21,758 bases of DNA from positions 1 to 21,758 of the forward strand of contig CAUDCB010000014.1 in assembly GCA_958447915.1 (NCBI GenBank), written 5' to 3'. Within the stretch, counting starts at the first letter, position 1; every line of letters begins with the position of its first letter. The position numbers and the translations under genes were made by a program. Shown one piece after another: positions 14,750 through 21,103 of this stretch. Source of the stretch: an uncultured Collinsella sp. GTDB lineage: Bacteria > Actinomycetota > Coriobacteriia > Coriobacteriales > Coriobacteriaceae. The notes beneath the pieces were generated by a model. The model did not search any database, was not told where the DNA came from, and was given only the letters and a program-made list of their open reading frames with translations.

Positions 14750-15964
14750 TTAGCAAGTGGGATATTCGCCTTCCCAAACAATACGGCGATACTGGTCGGG
14801 ATCCGTATCGCCCTCGGTGGAGAAGCAGAGCACGGAGCTCGTCTTGTCCAGGCCGATGAGTTCCTTGAGCTCGGCATACTCGGGATCGAGCATGAGAGTC
14901 TCGACCAGGCCGGTGGTCACAGCGCCGGACTCGCCGGAGATGACGCGCGGGTCTCCCTTCTCGGGAGCGCCCAGGGTGCGCATGCCGCGAGCGGTGACCC
15001 AGTCGGGGCAGGACACGAAGGCGGTGGTGTGGTTGCGCAGGATATCCCAGCCCAGAATGTTGGGCTCGCCGCAGCACAGACCGGCCATGATGGAGGGCAT
15101 GTCACCGTCCACGATGCGCGGATCGCCGTCGCCGGCGGCAGCGCCCTTGTACAGGCAAGCGGCAGGTGCGCACTCAACCACGACGAAGGTGGGAGGGTTA
15201 TCGGGATACAGGTTGGTAAAGTAGCCCACCACGGCGCCGGCGAGCGAACCCACGCCAGCCTGGACAAACACGTGCGTCGGGCGGTTGATGGCCATCTCGC
15301 GCAGCTGCTCGGCAGCCTCGGAAGCCATGGTGCCGTAGCCCTCCATGATCCAAGACGGGATCTTCTCGTAGCCCTCCCAGGCGGTGTCCTGAACGATAAC
15401 ACCGCGCTCGCAAGCGTCGGCCTCGGCGGCGGCCATGCGCACGCACTCGTCGTAGTTGACCTCTTCGATGGTCACCGTTGCGCCCTCAGCGGCGATGTTA
15501 TCGAAGCGGGGCTTGGTGGAACCCTTGGGCATGTGCACGACGGCCTTCTGGCCCAGCTTGTTGGCAGCCCATGCCACGCCGCGGCCATGGTTGCCGTCGG
15601 TGGCGGTAAAGAAGGTGGCCTGGCCAAAGTCCTTGGCAAGCTGATCGGAGGTCAGGTAATCGAAGGTGCACTCGGCAACGTCCTTGCCGGTCTCGTCGGC
15701 AATGTAGTTGGCCATGGCAAACGATCCGCCCAGAACCTTAAAGGCGTTGAGGCCAAAACGATAGCTCTCGTCCTTAACGCACAGGTTGGACAGACCCAAG
15801 CGCGCAGCCTGACCGTCCAGGCGGGCAAGCGGGGTGACGGTATATTGAGGGAACGACTGGTGGAAGGCGCGGGCCTTCTTCACGTGGTCGAGGCTCATGA
15901 TTCCCAAGTGCTTGTCATCGCTCTTGGGCATCGTGTTGCCCGCCCACTGGATCTTATCGGCCAT
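14750..15964 (-). CDS. ygeX: Diaminopropionate ammonia-lyase
   Basis: PLP enzyme that converts 2,3-diaminopropionate to pyruvate and two ammonia. The PLP lysine is K76 in FGLNAFKVLGG; TATDGNHGRGVAW (substrate/PLP asparagine) and QAGVGSLAGAVVG (phosphate-binding glycine loop) follow. At 404 residues it matches YgeX (about 400). ATG start with AAGGAG nine nt upstream. It is the first gene of the ygeX-ygeY-ygeW transcript and is divergent from a PAS-HTH regulator, so the 277-bp upstream region should carry the pathway switch. It would be the last step of the ureide route, giving pyruvate. Confidence 0.94.
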   Translation of the reverse strand: MADKIQWAGNTMPKSDDKHLGIMSLDHVKKARAFHQSFPQYTVTPLARLDGQAARLGLSNLCVKDESYRFGLNAFKVLGGSFAMANYIADETGKDVAECTFDYLTSDQLAKDFGQATFFTATDGNHGRGVAWAANKLGQKAVVHMPKGSTKPRFDNIAAEGATVTIEEVNYDECVRMAAAEADACERGVIVQDTAWEGYEKIPSWIMEGYGTMASEAAEQLREMAINRPTHVFVQAGVGSLAGAVVGYFTNLYPDNPPTFVVVECAPAACLYKGAAAGDGDPRIVDGDMPSIMAGLCCGEPNILGWDILRNHTTAFVSCPDWVTARGMRTLGAPEKGDPRVISGESGAVTTGLVETLMLDPEYAELKELIGLDKTSSVLCFSTEGDTDPDQYRRIVWEGEYPTC

Positions 15965-16056
15965 ACGGTGAACTCCTTAAGTCCTCTCTTGCCGGCCCCC
16001 GCATACGCGTTTCAGCCCGATCCCATTCACACGACTGAACTTTTATGTGGATGCCA

Positions 16057-16071
16057 AACAAAAAGTTTGTT
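16057..16071. promoter_or_regulatory. Operator-like dyad 1
   Basis: Perfect inverted repeat AACAAA-AAG-TTTGTT in the intergenic region shared by ygeX and the regulator, about 93 bp before ygeX. It matches a second dyad 51 bp away. On the minus strand a TAAAAG -10-like hexamer follows 11 nt later, so a bound protein could block ygeX transcription. Confidence 0.5.
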
Positions 16072-16107
16072 AGTAATGTTCTATCACACTTTTTGATTGG
16101 TATATCT

Positions 16108-16122
16108 AACGAATTGTTTGTT
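16108..16122. promoter_or_regulatory. Operator-like dyad 2
   Basis: AACGAA-TTG-TTTGTT differs from dyad 1 at one arm base. Start-to-start distance is 51 bp, near five helical turns, which would place both dyads on the same DNA face. The remaining intergenic sequence is AT-rich without a clear promoter. Confidence 0.5.
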
Positions 16123-16241
16123 GCCGTAATCGGTACTTTTTCGCCGCCGAACGGTCATGAATTGCCTTGTTGATGGATTTGTTTGCGGTCATGTGTGGTT
16201 TATGGCACAGTGAGCCCAAACTAATTTTTAGGAAGGTACCC

Positions 16242-16895
16242 ATGACCCCCGCACAGATTGAGTTTTACAAGCGCCTCGCACACGGTCTGGCGCTCCAATT
16301 TGGCCCCAACTGCGAAGTCGTCGTCCACGATCTGGAGACCGAGGACGTGGACCACTCCATCGTAGTGATCGAAAACGGCCACGTCAGCGGGCGCAAACTG
16401 GGTGACGGCCCCAGCCATATCGTGTTTGAGTCCATGCACGAGGGCGCCACCGACGTACACGACCGCGAGCCATACCTCACCAAAACCACCGATGGCAAGC
16501 TGCTCAAGTCCTCGACGATCTTTATCCGCAACGACGAGGGCAAGCCCGTCGGCATTTTGGGCATCAACTTTGACATTACGCTTATGAAGGCTTTTGAGCG
16601 TTCACTCGACGCCTTTACCGGCACCGGCGGCACGGGCTATACCGAGCCCGAGCCCATTACCAAAAACATCGGCGACCTGCTCGAGGACCTGCTGCACGAG
16701 TGCGAGCAGTTTGTGGGCAAGCCCGCGGCACTCATGACCAAAGACGAGCGCATTCGTGCCATTGGCTACCTCGACCGTCGCGGAGCCTTTCTCATTTCCA
16801 AGTCGAGCGAGCGCGCCTGCGAGTTCTTTGGCATCTCAAAGTACAGCTTCTATAGCTACCTCAATGAGGCCAAGGCGGCGGCCGGCGACAAATAG
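16242..16895 (+). CDS. YheO/DauR-family PAS-HTH transcriptional regulator
   Basis: Probable local regulator of the catabolic genes. Residues about 3-115 match the YheO-like PAS domain (AHGLALQFGPNCEVVVHDLE, then FIRNDEGKPVGILGINFD), and residues about 150-212 the paired HTH domain (RRGAFLISKSSERACEFFG, then ISKYSFYSYL). I chose ATG at 16242, 217 residues, because GGAAGG precedes it; an upstream in-frame ATG at 16167 has no ribosome binding site. Family members such as DauR repress amino-acid catabolic operons, so control of divergent ygeX is the natural guess. The ligand is unknown; a ureide or diaminopropionate is possible. Confidence 0.85.
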   Translation: MTPAQIEFYKRLAHGLALQFGPNCEVVVHDLETEDVDHSIVVIENGHVSGRKLGDGPSHIVFESMHEGATDVHDREPYLTKTTDGKLLKSSTIFIRNDEGKPVGILGINFDITLMKAFERSLDAFTGTGGTGYTEPEPITKNIGDLLEDLLHECEQFVGKPAALMTKDERIRAIGYLDRRGAFLISKSSERACEFFGISKYSFYSYLNEAKAAAGDK

Positions 16896-16897
16896 GT

Positions 16898-16934
16898 ACT
16901 CGCCTGGATTGCCCCTCCCCTTTTGGGCGCGAGT
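16898..16934 (+). terminator. Weak terminator-like hairpin after the regulator
   Basis: ACTCGC/GCGAGT outer arms with an inner GCCC/GGGC pairing lie 3 nt past the stop of the regulator. The T-run is inside the loop rather than after the stem, so termination efficiency is doubtful. Confidence 0.35.
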
Positions 16935-16978
16935 TCTGGAAAGCTCGAATCCAAGACCGAGCCGCTTGGGAAGTTCCA

Positions 16979-16984
16979 TATAAT
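16979..16984 (+). promoter_or_regulatory. Consensus -10 element before the tail-anchored protein gene
   Basis: A perfect TATAAT lies 34 nt before the ATG at 17019. No good -35 hexamer is seen at 16-18 bp. Plausible start point for the gene that follows. Confidence 0.4.
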
Positions 16985-17018
16985 CGATGTCATTAGTATT
17001 TCGAAAGGGTGGAACAGA

Positions 17019-17993
17019 ATGGCGTTGAGCAAGGCATCATGCACCGGTCGCGGATTAATTCCGGCAATTGGTGGACATGTGCACCGCATGTTCGATGAGG
17101 GTGAAGACGACCTGTTTTCGCTGAGCCTTGACGACGTGATGGATGATCGCCCGTGGACCGCCGACGAACTCATGGGCGGCGGGGCTCGCCCGTCAAGCCC
17201 CAATCCCGCACTTGCGCCTAAGCCCGCATCTGCGCCGACTCCTGCGCAGTCGCCTGTTTCGACGCCCGCGCCCACTTCGGCGCCCACGCCCGCTCCCCGC
17301 CCCGCAAGCGACCCGCCCGAGACGGCGGCATTTCTCGCTGCAGCGACGCAGGGCAAATCGGCCGACAGCACCGTTATGTACAACGCCCAGCAGTTGCCCG
17401 TTCCTGCGGCACGCAAGCCTCCGGTCACAAGGCTCGATGAGCCCGTTGCCCGTCAGGTTGCCTACGATTCCTGGGCTGCAGCCGATCTGGATGAGACCTC
17501 TACCGGCATGTCGGCGCTCGACGTTCCAGTTAACCCGCTTTTTGCCGCCAACACGAGCGCCGCGGACTATGAGGGCGGTGCGGCATATTCCGATTATTCC
17601 GATGACTATGCCGGCAACGGTCGCATCGAGACCGAGGACTATGGCACCGCATCGAGCGATTATCTCAACGATCCGTACGCTGCCACGCCTGCACCGGAAT
17701 ATGACCCGGAGGCCGCGTCCGCGCCGGCGTATACCAAAAGCACGGGCGAAGAGCGCTTCGCCGATTATTACGCCGAGGAAAAGGCACTGCGTTTCTCGGA
17801 ATTTCCGCAGGCAGTCAAGGTTGCCTTTATCGCCATTATCATCGCCCTGCTCGGCGTCATTGCGTTTGAGGGATTCCAGCTGTTCCGCGGCCCCACCCAA
17901 GCGGAGTCGGAGACCCAGCAAAAAGAGGACGATAACCAGTACCTGGACATCAACACCCTCAAGGGCGACCCCAACGACGGGGACGACGAGTAG
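17019..17993 (+). CDS. Uncharacterised acidic protein with C-terminal membrane anchor
   Basis: I do not recognise a named family. The 324 residues fall into an acidic N-terminal part (FDEGEDDLFSLSLDDVMDD), a Pro/Ala/Ser/Thr-rich linker at about 58-101, a Tyr/Asp/Ser/Ala-rich low-complexity part at about 180-240, one hydrophobic segment at about 267-290 (VAFIAIIIALLGVIAF) and a short acidic tail rich in Asp and Asn. There is no N-terminal signal peptide, so it is probably cytoplasmic with a single C-terminal anchor. ATG at 17019 was chosen for AAAGGGTGG upstream. A terminator follows 34 nt after the stop, so it is monocistronic. The composition suggests a scaffold or envelope-associated role; that is speculation. 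Confidence 0.75.
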   Translation: MALSKASCTGRGLIPAIGGHVHRMFDEGEDDLFSLSLDDVMDDRPWTADELMGGGARPSSPNPALAPKPASAPTPAQSPVSTPAPTSAPTPAPRPASDPPETAAFLAAATQGKSADSTVMYNAQQLPVPAARKPPVTRLDEPVARQVAYDSWAAADLDETSTGMSALDVPVNPLFAANTSAADYEGGAAYSDYSDDYAGNGRIETEDYGTASSDYLNDPYAATPAPEYDPEAASAPAYTKSTGEERFADYYAEEKALRFSEFPQAVKVAFIAIIIALLGVIAFEGFQLFRGPTQAESETQQKEDDNQYLDINTLKGDPNDGDDE

Positions 17994-18026
17994 CGAGGGC
18001 TGAAGGCGGCCGCAGGATCCCGCATC

Positions 18027-18052
18027 CAGCACCGGCTTCTAAGTGCTGTTTT
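18027..18052 (+). terminator. Rho-independent terminator
   Basis: CAGCAC/GTGCTG stem (6 bp, 10-nt loop) directly followed by TTTT. It ends the transcript of the tail-anchored protein gene. Confidence 0.75.
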
Positions 18053-18063
18053 GTCATCCAGCT

Positions 18064-18173
18064 ACACTTTTCCGGATAATTTGCCCATCGAATTTGACAC
18101 TTTTCCGAAGTTTTAAGGTGCCTATTTCGACACTTTTCCGTACTTTTACACGACTGATTTCGACACTTTTCCG
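18064..18173. repeat. Four repeats with exact 33-nt period
   Basis: ACACTTTTCCG begins at 18064, 18097, 18130 and 18163, each exactly 33 nt after the last. Copies 2-4 extend upstream into TTTGACAC or TTTCGACAC, so the shared core is about 14-17 nt and the rest of each unit is unrelated. The setting is non-coding, between a terminator and the structured leader of the next gene. It could be one end of a lost IS21-family element (that family carries several internal repeats near each end) or a protein-binding array. No transposase is nearby. Confidence 0.85.
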
Positions 18174-18293
18174 GATGAAAGCCGAATAATCACTTGGGAA
18201 ACCAACGCCGTTCACGCGTCATTTCGCAGGCGGCGCTTGATTTCTGTCCGTACACGTTGATAGGCTTTCTCTTGCCCGCAAGGAGCGGGCGCG

Positions 18294-18386
18294 TTTTATC
18301 CAGAGTCGGGGTAGAGAGTTGGCTCCACGATCCCGACGCCAACCGGCCAAGAGGCACGGTGGCCCTGCCAACATCGATGAAAGGAG
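18294..18386 (+). promoter_or_regulatory. Candidate SAM-I-clan (S-box-like) riboswitch
   Basis: By hand the leader folds like an S-box RNA. P1 is TTTTATC (18294-18300) with GATGAAA (18376-18382). After the junction CAGAG, P2 is TCGGG (18306-18310) with CCCGA (18332-18336), enclosing GAG/CTC, a TTGGC loop and ACGA, as in the kink-turn arm. GTTGGC (18318-18323) can pair with GCCAAC (18338-18343) as the pseudoknot, matching the GCAACC of the consensus. P3 is GCC/GGC and P4 TGGC/GCCA. The usual P4 loop AAATCC is missing, so ligand binding is uncertain. P1 overlaps the AAAGGAG ribosome binding site of the next gene, suggesting translational control. A GCCCGC/GCGGGC hairpin (18274-18290) lies just upstream. 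Confidence 0.45.
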
Positions 18387-18391
18387 TCCGT

Positions 18392-18808
18392 ATGGACAAT
18401 TTCTCCGTGCGCAGCGAGCGCAACTTCCACAACCTGGTCGTCAAACCGAATCACATGCATCTTCTGGATAAGCCAAATGGCTACGCCTCGGCCATGGTCA
18501 AGAGCAGTCTCTCCCACCAGATGCGCTTTACGGTGCAGCAGCTCGAGGAAGAGCTCTGTGCCGCCGGCGGCCCGCACGTACTGCAGATCAAGCTGCTTGG
18601 AGACGATTCGCGCGAGCCGTCCAGCTGGAAGCTCTTTGCCGACGGCGTGTGCATCGCAAGCGGCTCGGGGGCCTTTGCCCGCGAGCGCTTCTACGAGGAA
18701 GCTGAGGTGTTTCTGGACCTGTGTCGTGACGCCGTACGCACGGCCAAGCTGCGCCAGTGGAGTCAGAGGGAGTACGAGCTGTTGGGTGCCGCGCGCGGGA
18801 TTGCGTAG
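18392..18808 (+). CDS. Uncharacterised 138-residue protein
   Basis: No family recognised. ATG at 18392 is set by AAAGGAG five nt upstream; the reading frame stays open further upstream but that part overlaps the structured leader and has no ribosome binding site. The protein begins MDNFSVRSERNFHNLVV, has a middle part predicted by eye as mixed alpha/beta (HVLQIKLLGDD, SWKLFADGVCIASG) and a helical, Arg-rich C-terminus (EEAEVFLDLCRDAVRTAKLR). No signal peptide or membrane segment. GC-rich codon use matches its neighbours. If the leader is a true riboswitch, the product may relate to methionine or SAM metabolism, but nothing in the sequence itself shows that. Confidence 0.7.
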   Translation: MDNFSVRSERNFHNLVVKPNHMHLLDKPNGYASAMVKSSLSHQMRFTVQQLEEELCAAGGPHVLQIKLLGDDSREPSSWKLFADGVCIASGSGAFARERFYEEAEVFLDLCRDAVRTAKLRQWSQREYELLGAARGIA

Positions 18809-18847
18809 GTGTAGGTGGGCAGATAAGCCATCGGCAATTCCGAGATG

Positions 18848-18880
18848 GCAAGGGCCGAGAATTAGATTCCCGGCCCTTGC
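18848..18880. terminator. Hairpin between convergent genes
   Basis: Arms of 15 nt, GCAAGGGCCGAGAAT and ATTCCCGGCCCTTGC, with a 3-nt loop and a single mismatch that becomes a G-U pair on the minus strand. It abuts the stop codon of the DUF262 gene and follows the 138-aa gene by 39 nt. No U-tract on either side, but the stem is very stable, so it is a likely bidirectional 3' end structure. Confidence 0.65.
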
Positions 18881-21004
18881 CTAGCACTGCTTTATAAGAT
18901 CGAGTGCCGCGGGGATATCGTCAGCGCTACGGAGCGCAACATAGGTCGGCATACCCGGCCCAAATCCGCCCTGCGTGCGTTTGTCCTGGCACATGGCCTC
19001 CGGATCAATCAGCTCGTCCACACTCTTTGCCAGGCCGACGGCAATCCAACCACCGTTGCTGGTCCTGCCTTCTAGCACGGCGTGCAATTTTCGCTTGCCC
19101 GACCTGAAGCCTACATAGTACTTGGCTATGTAGGACTCCCACGAAGGGTTACCACTCAGAACGGACTCGCGCACCTCATCGAAAAGCTTCTGGTTGAGCC
19201 CACCTTCGGCAAAGGTGGGGTGGTTCTCCTGCAGAGTCCAGACAGGAGCCTCGTCAGACTCCCCACGAGAAGGACGGTACTTGTCGACGACGTCTGCCGG
19301 AAGGTCGGGATACTTCCATATCTCGCACGCTTCTTTCGCCAGCTCGTCCGCGCGCTGCCCAATCTCTTCCTCACCCCATTTTTCATGCGAGGCAAACGAC
19401 TTGTTCAGGTAGAGCGGGCTGCATTTAAGTCCCACGTTCGGAAGATTGAGCTTGTCCGAGAACGACCGGTTTGAGTACTCCTGGTTGTAGCCCGTCAGCG
19501 TAAGGTTGCCCAGGTTGTTGCATAACCTGTCGTGGATGTCTTCCCAGTTCTCGCCAAGCGATTCCTTCCAGCCATGTTCACCGTCGATCGTCTGGGGCAT
19601 GACGTGCTCGATTTGGTAATTGTCAGCCGAGATGGGCTCCTTCGGGTGGTGCCAGTTCTCCATGCGCTCCAGGTAATAGCGCTTTTTGGAGAAGCGGTTG
19701 TAGCAGTCACGCGTCTTAAACTCCTCGACAAAATGCTCGTCTGTCGGGAAGTACGCAGTCATACCGCTGCTGTGGATAAGGAGCATCGCCGTAACGTACT
19801 CCTCTATATCGTCCTGCTGCTCGAGGTTACGATACATGCCGGCAAAGAAATTATTTAGGCCCGTGGTAAGCCTGCCGCAAACCGCCCGCCTGAACAGGAA
19901 CGACTCGATAGTCTCGCAGATACGCAAAAACGCATTGTGGTTTAACATATTTCCCTCGTAAACCGAGTAAAGCAGCATCAAAAGAGGCCTGATCTGCTTC
20001 ACATCAAGGCTCACGATTCTGCCGAATACTTGGTGCAGGCCATCGTCTTTCTCCTCGCCAAGGAACAACCTGGCATATCTTTGCGCATATTCGCGGAGCT
20101 CCTTCAGCAGGCCCTCGGTATCCCCATCGTAGTCATCAGCGAAATAGCGTTTGAACTCGTAGTAGGCCTCGTTTTCCTTTGGCATCCTATTGGGAACCTT
20201 GAGCCACAGCCAGTACCAGATAAATGCATCGAACTCTTCTTCGCCGCCTTTTCCGAACAAGCGCTCGAGCGGGTGCCAGTAACCCTCGTAAAGCTTGGTC
20301 TGCTCGTCATTGGGAAGAGACATAAGAACGAAGTTACGAATGAGATCAATAGGCGTGAGCGGCTTGCCCTTGGAGTTCATGGACTCAAATATGAGCTGAG
20401 CATTATCAACGCCCGCGGTGAGCTTGGTGTCGATGACCTGCACGCGGTTTAGCCCCGCCCAAAGCCTTGCAGGGTCGAATGATTTCCCGTGCATCTTTTC
20501 ACGGAAGAACGCATAGTTCTCGACGATCCGATCCGATTTTTCATCTGGCACGGGAGACCTAGATACGATGGAAAACAGCGTCTCTTTATCGTCCTGCGAA
20601 AGCACCAGCTTGTAGCGCGCCAGACCGTTGTAGTCATCATCGTTAAAGAGGTAATTTTTCCTCAGCGCTGAGATCTTGAGATCGCCAAGGAAACCGGCCT
20701 TGTCGGGATTACCCTCCAGATAGTCAGCCAAAGCAGCGATCATCAACGAAAACGTCGTCATGCGCTGCTGCCCGTCAATCAGAAGCACACGCGAAATGCT
20801 CGTGGCAGAGCTCTCGGACTCGGGGATATAGAGCATCGACCCCACGAAGTGCGATACGTCATCACGACCCGCTCGCATAACGTCATCCCAAAGCACCTCA
20901 CACTCTTTTACGCTCCACGAGTAAACTCGCTGGTACACGGGAATGACAAACTGCATCTTCGCCACACCCATAAGGTCGAGTAGATTTGCCTCGGTTGCTT
21001 TCAT
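18881..21004 (-). CDS. DUF262/DUF1524 (GmrSD-like) protein with DUF5655-like C-terminus
   Basis: Probable defence nuclease. The N-terminal DUF262 (ParB/Srx-like NTPase) domain is marked by IPVYQRVYSW at 21-30, LLIDGQQRMTT at 74-84 and FESMNSKGKPLTPIDLIRN at 206-224. The DUF1524 HNH nuclease region has IEHVMPQ at 465-471 with NNLGNLTL at 496-503. Residues about 600-700 resemble the DUF5655 domain often fused at the end of such proteins. In GmrSD the two halves act as a modification-dependent restriction enzyme; the target here is unknown. I chose ATG at 21004 (707 residues) because AAAGGGGA precedes it and the usual DUF262 start follows. It is divergent from a type I specificity gene. Confidence 0.85.
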   Translation of the reverse strand: MKATEANLLDLMGVAKMQFVIPVYQRVYSWSVKECEVLWDDVMRAGRDDVSHFVGSMLYIPESESSATSISRVLLIDGQQRMTTFSLMIAALADYLEGNPDKAGFLGDLKISALRKNYLFNDDDYNGLARYKLVLSQDDKETLFSIVSRSPVPDEKSDRIVENYAFFREKMHGKSFDPARLWAGLNRVQVIDTKLTAGVDNAQLIFESMNSKGKPLTPIDLIRNFVLMSLPNDEQTKLYEGYWHPLERLFGKGGEEEFDAFIWYWLWLKVPNRMPKENEAYYEFKRYFADDYDGDTEGLLKELREYAQRYARLFLGEEKDDGLHQVFGRIVSLDVKQIRPLLMLLYSVYEGNMLNHNAFLRICETIESFLFRRAVCGRLTTGLNNFFAGMYRNLEQQDDIEEYVTAMLLIHSSGMTAYFPTDEHFVEEFKTRDCYNRFSKKRYYLERMENWHHPKEPISADNYQIEHVMPQTIDGEHGWKESLGENWEDIHDRLCNNLGNLTLTGYNQEYSNRSFSDKLNLPNVGLKCSPLYLNKSFASHEKWGEEEIGQRADELAKEACEIWKYPDLPADVVDKYRPSRGESDEAPVWTLQENHPTFAEGGLNQKLFDEVRESVLSGNPSWESYIAKYYVGFRSGKRKLHAVLEGRTSNGGWIAVGLAKSVDELIDPEAMCQDKRTQGGFGPGMPTYVALRSADDIPAALDLIKQC

Positions 21005-21103
21005 TTGCGGTTGTCCCCTTTCTTGTTTACGCCGCTTGCGGTCAGTCCTCCACTGAACGGAGGGCGCTGAAGACGAGAGCATCGAAGCACAGAAGCAACC
21101 GGG

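Noticed and set aside
16167..16241. N-terminal extension of the PAS-HTH regulator
   Set aside because: The upstream ATG has no ribosome binding site, the extra residues are not family-like, and GGAAGG stands just before the ATG at 16242.
18064..18173. CRISPR array
   Set aside because: The repeat core is only about 11-17 nt with 16-22-nt spacers and four copies; no cas genes nearby. The exact period suits an IS end or binding array better.
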